From: Ornithinimicrobium sufpigmenti
GTDB taxonomy: Bacteria > Actinomycetota > Actinomycetes > Actinomycetales > Dermatophilaceae
Reading direction: 5' to 3'
DNA: 64,000 nt
Assembly (NCBI RefSeq): GCF_004322775.1
Contig: NZ_CP036403.1
Location: forward strand, 1,860,001 to 1,924,000
The position numbers and the translations under genes were made by a program. This document shows, piece after piece, positions 1 to 9,000 of this stretch (the first letter of the stretch is position 1; the number at the start of each line of letters is the position of its first letter). Under the pieces are notes generated by a model that ran no database searches, was not told where the DNA came from, and was given only the letters and a program-made list of their open reading frames with translations.

Positions 1-996
1 CAGGCGCGGCTCGCCGGCCCGGGGAGACCTCCTACCCCCCTGCGTCCGACCGGCCGGGTCGGCGCAGTCGGCCTCCAGGTGAACGCCGCGCACGTGGCCG
101 CTCGCCTGATCGACCTGCGGGGACAGGTGGTCGCCGAGTCCCGCTCCGAGCCCGACCTCGTCGGCTCCCGTCCGGAGGAGGCGCTCTCGCTGCTGGCCGG
201 CCACCTGGCGGAGGTCCTCAAGGGTCTGCCGGAGGATGGACGGGTCGTCGGGGCCGGGCTGGCGCTGCCCGGGATCGTGGACGGCGCGGGCGAGCGGCTC
301 CTGCGCGCACCCAACCTCGACTGGCGCGACGTCGACCCCGCCACGGGGCTGCGGGAACAGCTGCACGGCATACCGCTGAGCCTGGGCAACGAGGCCAACC
401 TCGCCGCGCACGCCTTCGCCCAGCCGGCGCCAGGGCGGCTCGGCGCGCACAGCCACTTCGTCTACGTCTCGGGCGAGATCGGGATCGGGGGCGCGGTGGT
501 GACCGGCTCCCGCGTCCAGGCCGGCCTGCACGGCTTCGCCGGCGAGATCGGCCACCTGCCGTTCCGCCCGGGCGGTGAGCCGTGCGCCTGCGGGTCCGAC
601 GGGTGTCTGGAGCGGTATGCCGGGCGTCTGGCCATGACCCGCCGCGCCGGTCTGCCCCAGGCCACGACGCTGGCGGAGCTCGGCAGGCGCGCCGGGGCCG
701 GGCACCGGGAGAGCCAGGAGGCGATCGACCTGGCCGCCGAGGCCCTCGGCGTGGTGCTGGCGGGTGTGGTCAACCTGCTCGACGTGCCGACGGCCGTGCT
801 GGGTGGCGAGATCGGTGACCTGGCCGGGCAGCTGGCGCCCACGGTCCAGGAACGCCTGCGGACCCGGGTGATGGCGGCAGACTGGATGCCGGTCGAGGTG
901 GTGCGCGACGCCGACGACGTCGCCGGTGCGACCGGTGGTGCACTGCTGCCGCTGAGCGAGGTCGTCAGCCGTCCTGCGGAGTACCTGACCCCGTGA
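1..996 (+). CDS. ROK family transcriptional regulator/sugar kinase, 5' end missing
   Basis: The reading frame is open from the first base of the window, so the N-terminus lies outside; 331 residues are visible. The visible part is a ROK domain: the zinc-binding signature C-x-C-G-x2-G-C-x-E lies near nt 589-612, and the glycine-rich ATP/sugar-binding segments precede it. The visible part begins with a V-G-L-x-V-N stretch, as in the NagC/XylR-type regulators that carry a helix-turn-helix ahead of the ROK domain, so a sugar-responsive repressor is more likely than a plain kinase; the missing N-terminus would decide. Its 3' end overlaps the convergent epimerase gene by 32 bp, and a sugar-related neighbour fits this role. 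Confidence 0.85.
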   Translation, partial: QARLAGPGRPPTPLRPTGRVGAVGLQVNAAHVAARLIDLRGQVVAESRSEPDLVGSRPEEALSLLAGHLAEVLKGLPEDGRVVGAGLALPGIVDGAGERLLRAPNLDWRDVDPATGLREQLHGIPLSLGNEANLAAHAFAQPAPGRLGAHSHFVYVSGEIGIGGAVVTGSRVQAGLHGFAGEIGHLPFRPGGEPCACGSDGCLERYAGRLAMTRRAGLPQATTLAELGRRAGAGHRESQEAIDLAAEALGVVLAGVVNLLDVPTAVLGGEIGDLAGQLAPTVQERLRTRVMAADWMPVEVVRDADDVAGATGGALLPLSEVVSRPAEYLTP

Positions 997-1888
997 GCTG
1001 CTCCCCCCACGGAGGCAGCGTGCTGATCCGCAGCGACAGGGTGCGGGTCTGCGCCGGCGGCAGGAGCACCCCCTCGGGGTCGCGGTTGAAGGCGTCGGGC
1101 GGGCAGGTCATCGGCTCCACCGCGGCGGCCACGCGCCCGATGCGGTCACCGGTGTAGAGCTGCACCCACGGGGCGTCGCTGTCCATCCGGACGCCGGGCG
1201 TCTCGGGGTGGGTGAGCTCGACGGCCCAGGAGGCGGGGAGATCGGTGAACGCGTGGTCGACCTCCAGCCCGGCCAGGGAGGTGCGCCGGGAGAGGTCGAG
1301 CTCAGCGTCGGCGACGGGCACCAGCGTGGTGGGGGAGGAGCGGTCGTCGGTGAGCAGCACGGCACCGGCCGGCAGGCTCACGTGGCACTCGTCGACGGGG
1401 CGGCCGTCGCAGGTGAGGTAGGGGTGGACGGAGGCGCCGAACGGGGCCGCGACGTCACCGAGGTTCGTGCCCTCGATGCGCACGCTCAGCCCCTCCTCGC
1501 CGAGCGTGTAGGTCGTGCTGCAGCGCACCTGGAAGGGGTAGCCGTAGGACGGCGGCAGGTCCAGCGCCCACGCGGCCATGGTGCCGGTGTGCTCGAGCAG
1601 GTCCCACCGCTGGAACGCGCCCAGGCCGTGCAGGGCTGCGCCGGTCTCGTGCTCGTTGACCGGCAGCTCGTAGGTGCCGCCGGCCACCTCGTACCGCCCG
1701 CTCACCACCCGGTTCGGCCAGGGGACGAGGGTCCGGCCGCGCCAGGCGTCGTCCAGCCGGTCCGGGGCGACCGGGTCGACGAGGTGGTGTCCCCGGTAGG
1801 TGAGGCTGAGCAGGGTCGCGCCGACCTGACCGACCTGGGCGGTGTAGCCGCCGCCCTGGAGGGTGAGCACGGTGCCGTGGACAGTCAT
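965..1888 (-). CDS. Aldose 1-epimerase family protein
   Basis: A 307-residue protein of the galactose mutarotase fold. It would interconvert alpha and beta anomers of aldoses in the cytoplasm. It contains the expected histidines (an N-H-E-T segment followed by H-G-L-G, and S-V-H-P-Y in mid-protein) and the C-terminal glutamate in an A-V-E-P-M segment, which matches the catalytic base of the family. The frame is open further upstream, but the ATG at 1888 starts directly at the conserved beta-sandwich and gives the usual family length. It converges on the ROK gene, with 32 bp of overlap. Substrate preference cannot be told. Confidence 0.9.
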   Translation of the reverse strand: MTVHGTVLTLQGGGYTAQVGQVGATLLSLTYRGHHLVDPVAPDRLDDAWRGRTLVPWPNRVVSGRYEVAGGTYELPVNEHETGAALHGLGAFQRWDLLEHTGTMAAWALDLPPSYGYPFQVRCSTTYTLGEEGLSVRIEGTNLGDVAAPFGASVHPYLTCDGRPVDECHVSLPAGAVLLTDDRSSPTTLVPVADAELDLSRRTSLAGLEVDHAFTDLPASWAVELTHPETPGVRMDSDAPWVQLYTGDRIGRVAAAVEPMTCPPDAFNRDPEGVLLPPAQTRTLSLRISTLPPWGEQLTGSGTPQDG

Positions 1889-1945
1889 GGTCAGCCAGTG
1901 TAGGAGTGTCCCGACGGGGCCAGCGTCGACAAGGCATGTGCGGAA

Positions 1946-1991
1946 ACGGTGTGTCACCTCCGTCGCGTGCAGGACGGATGTGTCACACCGT
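1946..1991. promoter_or_regulatory. Inverted repeat between divergent genes
   Basis: The arms ACGGTGTG (1946-1953) and CACACCGT (1984-1991) are exact reverse complements separated by 30 bp. They lie in the 248-bp gap between the divergent epimerase and aidB genes. The repeat could be a regulator site or a long-loop hairpin. No bound protein can be named. Confidence 0.3.
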
Positions 1992-2006
1992 CGCGCACAT
2001 GGGTGA

Positions 2007-2075
2007 GCCCGCAGGCTCCTTGCCGAACTGTTCGTCAGCGAGGGCACGGTCAAGGCTCAGCTGGCTGCCGTCGAG
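2007..2075 (+). pseudogene. Possible remnant of a LuxR-type helix-turn-helix
   Basis: In one frame this stretch reads A-E-L-F-V-S-E-G-T-V-K-A-Q-L-A, very like the recognition-helix region of LuxR/GerE C-terminal domains (I-A-x-x-L-F-V-S-E-G-T-V-K). An in-frame stop sits at 2004-2006, just upstream. No start codon, preceding domain or continuing homology is visible. It is either a decayed gene end or a chance resemblance. Confidence 0.3.
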
Positions 2076-2125
2076 GGGCCCTGCAGCAGAGAGGTGACCA
2101 CCGGCCGCGACGGCGACTCAAGCGT

Positions 2126-2131
2126 TACCGT
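2126..2131 (+). promoter_or_regulatory. -10 element of a probable leaderless promoter (aidB)
   Basis: TACCGT (nAnnnT type) ends 5 nt before the ATG at 2137, and no Shine-Dalgarno sequence is present. Transcription would start at or near the A of the start codon. No convincing -35 is visible. Confidence 0.4.
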
Positions 2132-2136
2132 GGCGC

Positions 2137-3738
2137 ATGGCCACCCACGAGGTCACCAACCAGCCCCCGCCGCGCGTGGAGCTGGACGAGTATGCCGAGA
2201 ACCGCCCGCTCACCGAGGCGGTCGCCGCGTTCGGTGCGGACTGGGCCACAGCGCACCTGCACCGTGTCGGGCGGCATGTCGGGTCGGCGCCGTTCCAGGA
2301 GGATGCGGCGGCGGCGCACCGCATACCCCCGACCCTGCGCAGCCATGACCGGTGGGGCCGGCGGATCGACGAGGTCGACTACGACGCCGCCTACCACCGC
2401 ATCATCGGTGCCGCGGTCGCGGACGGCGCACACACCTCGGTCTGGGCCGAGCCCCGGCCCGGTGCGGCGGTGGCCAGGGCCGCCACGTTCATGCTCTACG
2501 CGCAGGTCGAGCCGGGCCACGCCTGCCCGGTGTCGATGACGCACGCCGCCGTGCCCAGCCTGGGGCACGACGTGCAGCTCGCCGACCGGTGGCTGCCGCG
2601 GCTCCTCTCCCGCGACTACGAGCCGCGGCTGGAGCCGGGCAAGACCTCAGCGCTGTTCGGCATGGCGATGACCGAGAAGCAGGGGGGCTCGGACGTGCGC
2701 GCCACCACGACGCGGGCCGTCGATGCCGGGGACGGGAGCCACCGGCTGACCGGGCACAAGTGGTTCTGCAGCGCGCCCATGTCCGACGCCTTCCTGGTGC
2801 TGGCCCAGGAGCCACGAGGGCTGAGCTGCTTCCTGGTGCCGCGCGTGCTGGAGGACGGCACCCGCAACGCGTTCGCCATCCAGCGGCTCAAGGACAAGGT
2901 GGGCAACCGGTCCAACGCCTCGGGTGAGGTGGAACTCGACCAGACCGTCGGCTTCCGGGTCGGGGAGGCCGGGCGCGGGGTGCGCACGATCATCGACATG
3001 GTCGCGCACACCCGCCTGGACTGCGTGCTCGGCTCGGCCGCCGGCATGCGTCAGTCGGTGGCCGAGGCGGTCTGGCACGCCCGGCACCGGCAGGCGTTCG
3101 GCGCCCGGTTGGTCGACCAGCCCGTGATGACCGCAGTCCTGGCCGACCTGGCGCTGGAGTCCGAGGCCGCGACCTGGACGGCGCTGCGCCTGGCCCGGGC
3201 TCACGACACGGACGCCGACGGGCAGGAGCGGGGCTTCCGCCGCATCGCGACGGCCGTCGCGAAGTACTGGGTCTGCAAACGCGGGCCCGGTCACTCCGTG
3301 GAGGCGATGGAGTGTCTCGGTGGCAATGGCTACACCGAGGACTTCCCGCTGGCGATGCGCTACCGCGAGCAGCCCGTCATGGCGATCTGGGAGGGCTCGG
3401 GCAACGTCATCGCCCTCGACGTGCTGCGGGCGATCGGGCGCGACCCGCACTCCCTGACGGCCTTCTTCGAGGAGGTCTCGGCAGCCGGCGGCGCGCACCC
3501 CGTGCTCGACGCCCACCTGACCCGCACCCGCGAGCTCTCCCGCGCCGCCGACCCGAGCACCGCCCGACGCCTGGTGGAGGCGCTCGCGCTGGCGCTGCAG
3601 GCGTCGCTCATGCTCCAGCGCGCGCCGTCGCCGGTGGCGGAGGCGTTCGTCGGGTCGCGCCTCGACGGGCAGGGCGGGCACCTGTATGGCGTGCTCTCGC
3701 CCGGCGCCGACGTGGCCGCCATTCTCGAGCGGGCGTGA
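2137..3738 (+). CDS. aidB: AidB-like acyl-CoA dehydrogenase
   Basis: A 533-residue flavoprotein of the AidB branch of the acyl-CoA dehydrogenase superfamily, longer than typical ACADs (about 380-420). It carries the AidB-type signature M-T-E-K-Q-G-G-S-D-V-R in the middle domain, followed by T-G-x-K-W-F-C-S. E. coli AidB protects DNA during the adaptive response to alkylation and has weak isovaleryl-CoA dehydrogenase activity. Whether this protein acts in repair or metabolism cannot be seen. The ATG at 2137 has no ribosome binding site, but a -10-like TACCGT sits just upstream, suggesting a leaderless mRNA. It stands alone: the neighbours on both sides are on the other strand. Confidence 0.88.
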   Translation: MATHEVTNQPPPRVELDEYAENRPLTEAVAAFGADWATAHLHRVGRHVGSAPFQEDAAAAHRIPPTLRSHDRWGRRIDEVDYDAAYHRIIGAAVADGAHTSVWAEPRPGAAVARAATFMLYAQVEPGHACPVSMTHAAVPSLGHDVQLADRWLPRLLSRDYEPRLEPGKTSALFGMAMTEKQGGSDVRATTTRAVDAGDGSHRLTGHKWFCSAPMSDAFLVLAQEPRGLSCFLVPRVLEDGTRNAFAIQRLKDKVGNRSNASGEVELDQTVGFRVGEAGRGVRTIIDMVAHTRLDCVLGSAAGMRQSVAEAVWHARHRQAFGARLVDQPVMTAVLADLALESEAATWTALRLARAHDTDADGQERGFRRIATAVAKYWVCKRGPGHSVEAMECLGGNGYTEDFPLAMRYREQPVMAIWEGSGNVIALDVLRAIGRDPHSLTAFFEEVSAAGGAHPVLDAHLTRTRELSRAADPSTARRLVEALALALQASLMLQRAPSPVAEAFVGSRLDGQGGHLYGVLSPGADVAAILERA

Positions 3739-3757
3739 GGCGGCGGGCCCGTTCGGC

Positions 3758-4141
3758 TCAGCTGATGATGCCGTGCCGGGCGTTCCAGTCGCGGGTCGTG
3801 CGGTGTGCGTCGTAGATCCCGAACGCCCAGCCGACGAACCACAGCGGGATGAACAGCAGGCCCAGCAACGGGACGAACCTCAGCACCCCGGTGATGGCCA
3901 GCACGAGGAAGATGACGATGCCGCGCCCTGGAGCACCGCCCAGCAGGGTCCCGAGCCCGGGGATCACCGCGGAGGCGATCGCGTACAGCGCCGGGTTGCG
4001 CGGCCTGACGTGCGGGTACGCCCGCGGGGGCCAGGAGCCTGCAGGGGGTGCCCACTGCCGCTGGGGCGGTAAGGGCGGAGGTGCCCACGGCGGACCGTGC
4101 GAAGGCTGGTTGTTCCATGGTGGCGGATAGGTGTTGTTCAT
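3758..4141 (-). CDS. Small membrane protein with proline-rich N-terminus
   Basis: A 127-residue protein. The first ~55 residues are rich in Pro, Trp, Asn and Gln. Two hydrophobic stretches follow (an A-I-A-S-A-V-I-P-G-L-G-T segment and a long I-V-I-F-L-V-L-A run), then a charged tail ending T-R-D-W-N-A-R-H. The layout resembles actinobacterial TM2/DUF-type small membrane proteins of unknown function. The ATG at 4141 is chosen because it begins the low-complexity head and has AAAGGGG upstream. It converges on aidB with a 19-bp gap. Confidence 0.75.
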   Translation of the reverse strand: MNNTYPPPWNNQPSHGPPWAPPPLPPQRQWAPPAGSWPPRAYPHVRPRNPALYAIASAVIPGLGTLLGGAPGRGIVIFLVLAITGVLRFVPLLGLLFIPLWFVGWAFGIYDAHRTTRDWNARHGIIS

Positions 4142-4260
4142 CCTCGGGCCCCTTTGCTCGGGTGGATGCCCGGGTGGGGTCGTCAGGAGATCCGCGCCGG
4201 GCAGGCCGCTGGGCCGGACTATAGCGCCACCTTCCAGCATGTGGCTTGCGAGAGCGGGTC

Positions 4261-7200
4261 CTACCCTTCCCCATCCACTGCTGGCGTGGCTCGTAGGTGG
4301 TGGTGCACGTAGCGGCGTCCGGCGGTGGAGTAGAAGGTGACCGGCGCCCAGGTCTGCTGCCCCGGTGCCTGGATGAGTGCCGTGCGCTCGTCGAAGGGGT
4401 GCAGCTCGAAGGTCTGCACCGGGTCTCGTTCCTCGGTCAGCGGGTGCAGGTCCGTGGAGACCAGGGTGGCCAGCCCGTCCACCTCCTCGACCTCGATCCG
4501 CTCCGCGCCACGCTCGTAGGTCCCGGAGGCGCCGTCGAGACTCACCTCGCCCTCGCGAGGTGCCAGGGCGGCCGGCAGGTCCACGCCGGCGAGCTGGTCG
4601 AAGACCTCGCCGTACAGCGAGCGGAAGAGGTCGGTCGTGTTGCCGCCGTTGGTCAGCAGCGCGACGACGAGGCCTGCCCGGGGCAGCACCCTCAGGAAGG
4701 CCGACTGGCCGATGGTGTTGCCGTCGTGCCCGATGAGCCGCTCGCCGTTCCAGTCGAAGCGGATCCAGCCCAGGCCCCAGGAGTCACCGAGGTCGAAGCG
4801 GCCCGGCAGGCGGACCTGCTCCTCCTGCATCGCCCGGACCTGCTCCGCGCCGAGCACCCGTGTCCCGTCGGCTGCCACGCCGTCCCGCAGGTGGGTCGCG
4901 GCGAAGTCGAGCAGGTCCCGGATCCGGGCGTGGATGAGACCAGCCGGTCCGGAGGAGCGCGGGATGCCCCAGACGGAGACCGGCCGCACCTGCTGGTCCT
5001 CCCCGCGCTCGTGCCCGAGCGCCGCGTCGTAGAGCAGCGCCTCCTCGGGCAGGGTGCCGGTGCGGGTGAGCCCCAGGGGCGCGATGATCCGCTCGCGCAG
5101 GACCTCGTCCCACGTCTGGCCGGTGACCTTCTCCACGACCCGGCCGGCGAGGTTGAAGCCGGAGTTGCAGTAGGAGAACGTCTCGCCGAGCGGGTGCAGC
5201 TGGGCGGCGTCGGCCAGCCCGGCCACATACCGCTCCAGGCAGTCGTCCCCGCGGCCGGTGTCGGTGAAGATGTCCCCGTCGATCCCGCTGGTGTGGGTGA
5301 GCAGGTGGCGCAGCGTGACCCGCGCGGCGACGTCCTCGTCGGCCAGCCGCAGCTCGGGCAGGACGTCCCGCACGGGTGCGTCGAGGTCGACCAGCCCCTC
5401 CTCGACCAGCTGCATCACCAGCGTGGCCGTCCAGACCTTGGTGATCGAGCCGATCTGGAAGACGGAGTCAGGGGTGACGGCGTGACCGGTCGTGCGGCTG
5501 AGGACCCCGTGTGCGGCGGCCGCGACCTCGTCCGAGCCGTCGGGCGCCGCACCGAGGCGGAGGATGCCGAGCACGGCACCCGGGACCTCGTGCCGGTCCG
5601 CCAGCACGGAGAGCCGGTGCTGCCAGTGGTCGGCATCGAGCGCCGGGACGGCGGAGCCGGTCGCGGAGGCGTGGCGGTTGACCCAGTCCACGACCCGGCG
5701 GTTGTAGTCGGCGCGGTGCGACGGCCGGCCGCTGAGGATGAAGAGGTGTGCCGCACCCGGGTAGAGCACCAGCTCGGCGGGGACGTGACGGGCCCGCAGC
5801 GAGCCGAACCAGCGCTGTGCCTCGCTCACGGGGCAGCGGACGTCTGCCGCGCCCTGCAGGATGAGCGTGGGCGTGCGCACCCGGTCCACGAGGTGGATCG
5901 GCGAGGACCGGTCCAGGTGCTCCCCGTCCGTCCAGGGCAGGGCCCCCATCTCCAGGTCGGCCAGGAAGTAGCCCATGTCGGAGGTGGTGGCGATGCTGCG
6001 GCCGTCAGCCACGATCCCGCCGGGCACCGCGGCCGCGAAGCGGTCGTCGCGAGAGGTCAGGTAGCAGGTCATGTAGCCGCCGTAGCTGTAGCCGGTGACC
6101 GCGAGCCGGCCCGGGTCGGCGACACCCTCGGCCACCAGCGCGTCCAGCGGTGCCAGGAAGTCGTCGGCGTCGGCGACGCCCCAGCCGCCGACGGCCGCGG
6201 TGTAGAACGCCTCCCCGTAGCCGTCGCTGCCCCTCGGGTTGAGCAGGAGCACGCCCCACCCCGCCGCAGCCAGGGCCTGGTGGTAGAGGTGTTCGGCGTC
6301 GGCGACGCCGGACCAGGCGTTGTGCGGGCCTCCGTGGATGTCGAGCAGCAGCGGCCCCGCGCCCTCGACGTCGTCCCGGCGCAGGAGCCAGCCGTGCACG
6401 GTGGTGCCGTCCGGGGCGGTGAAGGTGCGCTCCTGCGGGGCGACCCAGTCCAGCTCGCCGAGCAGGTCGGCGCGGTAGTCGGTCAGCTCGGTGACGTCTC
6501 CGGTGGTCAGGTCCAGGAGCGCCACCTCGCCGAAGGTGTCCGGCGTGCTCAGGACCACGGCGGCGCGCTCACCGTCGGGCGTCACCGACATCCCGGCGAC
6601 GGTGGTGGTGCCGCCGATGAGCACCTCCGGCTCCCTGCCCGCACGCAGTCGGTAGAGGTGGGTGTAGCCCTGGTCGCGGAAGCAGACCAGCAGGTCGCCG
6701 TCGGCCAGGAGCGCCGGCGTCGCCCCCGGGTAGCCGGGTGCGCCGCCCATCACGTTGCGGTCCACCTGCGTCGTGAGGTCCCGTCGCTCGCCCCCTGTCA
6801 ACCCCCGCAGCCACAGCTCGGCGTGCCCACCGCCGGGCTCGGCCGAGCCCAGGCACAGCAGCTCGCCCCCGGGGGCGAAGGCGACCGGCACCTCATACCG
6901 GCGGTCGACCCCGGGCAGCTCGCGGACAGCACCGGGTGCCTCGAGAGCGACCACGTGCGTGGTGGTGGTCATCGTCAGGTCGTTGTCCGGTCCGCTGCCG
7001 GTCGCGAAGACCACCGAGCGGCCGTCCGGCGTCCACACGGGGGAGGCGCAGTGCAGCTTGCCCGAGGTCAGCTGGGTCACCTCGCCGGAGTCGATCTGCA
7101 CGGTATGCACGTGCTCCCGGACGCCGCCGATGAAGCCGGCGCCGTCGGCCTGGTAGAAGAGGTCGCGGGCGACGACCGGGGCGGACGCGCTGGCCTCGGG

Positions 7201-7599
7201 CGGCATACCGGTCGGCGAGACGGCGGCACTGAAGGCGATGCTCTGCCCGTCCGGGCTCCAGACCGGCTCGCCGGCGCCCCACTCCAGGTGGGTCAGCTGC
7301 CGGGCGTCGCCACCGGCCGCCGGCAGCAACCACACCTGCGGCGGCCCGTCCGTCGCCCGTAGGAAGGCCAGCTGCGAGCCGTCGGGGGAGAAGACGGGGG
7401 AGCTGTCGCCCGGCCCGGAGGTCAGGCGCCGCGGAGCCGACCCGTCCGTGCCGACCTCCCAGAGCTCGCTGTGCGACCCGTCCTCCTCGCGGTCGACGCT
7501 GGTGCGGACGTAGACGACCCGGTCGCCGCCCGGGGCCACGGCGGGCTGCTGCGGCTTGACCACCGCGTAGAGGTCCTCGATCTGCGGCGCGCGGGTCAT
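4261..7599 (-). CDS. S9 prolyl-oligopeptidase fused to a beta-lactamase-fold hydrolase
   Basis: A single 1112-residue frame with two serine hydrolases. Residues ~1-390 form a WD40-like beta-propeller of the S9 (acylaminoacyl-peptidase) type. The alpha/beta-hydrolase domain that follows has the nucleophile in G-Y-S-Y-G-G (Ser505), then a G-A-A-D-V-R aspartate and a G-A-A-H-L histidine. From ~residue 670 a class C beta-lactamase/D-Ala-D-Ala-peptidase fold begins, with S-I-T-K (Ser718, Lys721) and Y-C-N. No signal peptide is seen, so it is probably cytosolic. S9 enzymes cleave short peptides; the second domain may act on D-residue or peptidoglycan-type peptides. Translation starts at the ATG where S9 homology begins. 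It is divergent from the M20-GNAT-racemase operon, which suits a D-peptide role (inference). Confidence 0.88.
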   Translation of the reverse strand: MTRAPQIEDLYAVVKPQQPAVAPGGDRVVYVRTSVDREEDGSHSELWEVGTDGSAPRRLTSGPGDSSPVFSPDGSQLAFLRATDGPPQVWLLPAAGGDARQLTHLEWGAGEPVWSPDGQSIAFSAAVSPTGMPPEASASAPVVARDLFYQADGAGFIGGVREHVHTVQIDSGEVTQLTSGKLHCASPVWTPDGRSVVFATGSGPDNDLTMTTTTHVVALEAPGAVRELPGVDRRYEVPVAFAPGGELLCLGSAEPGGGHAELWLRGLTGGERRDLTTQVDRNVMGGAPGYPGATPALLADGDLLVCFRDQGYTHLYRLRAGREPEVLIGGTTTVAGMSVTPDGERAAVVLSTPDTFGEVALLDLTTGDVTELTDYRADLLGELDWVAPQERTFTAPDGTTVHGWLLRRDDVEGAGPLLLDIHGGPHNAWSGVADAEHLYHQALAAAGWGVLLLNPRGSDGYGEAFYTAAVGGWGVADADDFLAPLDALVAEGVADPGRLAVTGYSYGGYMTCYLTSRDDRFAAAVPGGIVADGRSIATTSDMGYFLADLEMGALPWTDGEHLDRSSPIHLVDRVRTPTLILQGAADVRCPVSEAQRWFGSLRARHVPAELVLYPGAAHLFILSGRPSHRADYNRRVVDWVNRHASATGSAVPALDADHWQHRLSVLADRHEVPGAVLGILRLGAAPDGSDEVAAAAHGVLSRTTGHAVTPDSVFQIGSITKVWTATLVMQLVEEGLVDLDAPVRDVLPELRLADEDVAARVTLRHLLTHTSGIDGDIFTDTGRGDDCLERYVAGLADAAQLHPLGETFSYCNSGFNLAGRVVEKVTGQTWDEVLRERIIAPLGLTRTGTLPEEALLYDAALGHERGEDQQVRPVSVWGIPRSSGPAGLIHARIRDLLDFAATHLRDGVAADGTRVLGAEQVRAMQEEQVRLPGRFDLGDSWGLGWIRFDWNGERLIGHDGNTIGQSAFLRVLPRAGLVVALLTNGGNTTDLFRSLYGEVFDQLAGVDLPAALAPREGEVSLDGASGTYERGAERIEVEEVDGLATLVSTDLHPLTEERDPVQTFELHPFDERTALIQAPGQQTWAPVTFYSTAGRRYVHHHLRATPAVDGEG

Positions 7600-7736
7600 G
7601 GCAGTTCTCCTCAGGCTCGACGTCCGGTCCACGGGCAGCCTTGCACCGCGGCCCGCGCTGGGACTTCGTCGGGACGGACGAAGCGGGCGGCGACGGTTGG
7701 TGATTCTGGCCACCGCGCACCGGTCGCACCCCGCCC

Positions 7737-7742
7737 TAGCCT
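7737..7742 (+). promoter_or_regulatory. Possible -10 element for the M20-GNAT-racemase operon
   Basis: TAGCCT in the 214-bp gap between divergent genes, about 70 bp before the M20 start. The -35 region is poor, so this rests on the hexamer and its position only. Confidence 0.3.
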
Positions 7743-7813
7743 GAGTGGGCCCGGCGCCGCGAGGCGTCTCACCGCCGCGTCGTGGACGGGCAGACCTGGA
7801 GGACGGAGATGTG

Positions 7814-8935
7814 ATGGGCAGCCAGGCGATGGCCACCGGACTGATGGACACCGAGGCGATGGTCCAGGACCTGCGCACTCTGGTGGAGTGCGAGTCGCCC
7901 TCGGGCGACGTCGCCGCCACGAGGCGCTGCGCCGAGCTGGTGGCCGAGCTGGGGGAGCGGTGGCTCGGCGCGGCACCCCGGGTGGTGCGCACCGGCGAGC
8001 GCGTCGCCCTGCTGTGGTCGTGGGAGGGACCGCGGCGCCGGCTCGTCCTCGGGCACCTGGACACCGTGTGGCCGATCGGCACCCTGGCCAGGTGGCCGTT
8101 CACCCACGACGCCGACCGGGCCTCCGGCCCGGGGTGCTTCGACATGAAGGCCGGGATCGTCCAGGCCATGCACGCGATCGCCAGCCTCGAGGACCCCTCC
8201 GGCCTGCAGCTGCTGCTCACCTCCGACGAGGAGATCGGCGCCCCCGACTCCCGACCCCTCATCGAGCAGGTCGCCCGGGAGGTGGACGAGGTGTTCGTCC
8301 CCGAGGCCAGCGCCGCCGGTGCCCTGAAGGTGGAGCGCAAGGGTGTCTCGCTGTATGCCGTGCACGTCGCCGGCCGCGCCGCGCACGCCGGCCTGGAGCC
8401 CGAGCTGGGCGTCAACGCCAGCATCGAGCTGGCGCACCAGGTGCTGGCGATCGCCGCCCTCCAGGACGCGTCGGCCGGCACCACCGTGACGCCGACCGTG
8501 CTGTCGGCCGGCACCACGACGAACACCGTCCCGGCGGCGGGCCAGATCCGGGTGGACGTGCGCGCCCGCACGGAGGCGGAGCAGGACCGGGTCGATGCGG
8601 CCATGCGTGCCCTGACGCCCGTGCTCGACGGTGCCGCGCTGAGCATCGGGGGCGGGAAGAACCGGCCACCACTGGAGCGACGACGTTCCGAGCAACTGCT
8701 GGCCCGGGCGGTGCAGGCCTACCGCGACCTCGGGTACGGCGAGCTGGCCGGGGTCGCGGTCGGGGGCGCGTCGGACGGCAATTTCACCGCCGGGCTGGGG
8801 ATCCCCACCCTGGACGGCCTCGGCGCGGTGGGCGACGGGGCGCACGCCGAGGGGGAATGGGTCTCGGTGCCCGACCTGACTCGCCGGGCCGCCCTGCTGG
8901 CGGCGCTCGTCCGACCCGACGACCCGGCCCGCTGA
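7814..8935 (+). CDS. M20 family metallopeptidase (carboxypeptidase G2-like), probable N-succinyl-amino acid hydrolase
   Basis: A 373-residue zinc hydrolase. Visible metal and catalytic motifs: G-H-L-D-T-V-W-P (His plus Asp), F-D-M-K-A-G (bridging Asp), T-S-D-E-E-I-G (catalytic Glu pair) and G-D-G-A-H-A-E-G near the C-terminus (His). An internal dimerisation domain contains A-G-R-A-A-H-A-G. The family removes C-terminal residues or acyl groups from N-acyl-amino acids. The next two genes encode a GNAT and an N-succinylamino acid racemase, which points to the desuccinylation step of D- to L-amino acid conversion (inference). The ATG at 7814 follows a GGAGGACGGAG stretch; a GTG one codon earlier is an alternative. 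Confidence 0.88.
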   Translation: MGSQAMATGLMDTEAMVQDLRTLVECESPSGDVAATRRCAELVAELGERWLGAAPRVVRTGERVALLWSWEGPRRRLVLGHLDTVWPIGTLARWPFTHDADRASGPGCFDMKAGIVQAMHAIASLEDPSGLQLLLTSDEEIGAPDSRPLIEQVAREVDEVFVPEASAAGALKVERKGVSLYAVHVAGRAAHAGLEPELGVNASIELAHQVLAIAALQDASAGTTVTPTVLSAGTTTNTVPAAGQIRVDVRARTEAEQDRVDAAMRALTPVLDGAALSIGGGKNRPPLERRRSEQLLARAVQAYRDLGYGELAGVAVGGASDGNFTAGLGIPTLDGLGAVGDGAHAEGEWVSVPDLTRRAALLAALVRPDDPAR

Positions 8936-9000
8936 CTTTGTTGCCGCCGCACGATTCCCGCCCGGTCAGCCTCGACCACGCTCAAGAGGTGGGTACGACA

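Noticed and set aside
4297..7362. Very long open frame (over 1000 codons) on the plus strand
   Set aside because: It lies antisense to the S9-beta-lactamase fusion, has no recognisable domain and reflects the high third-position GC of the true gene.
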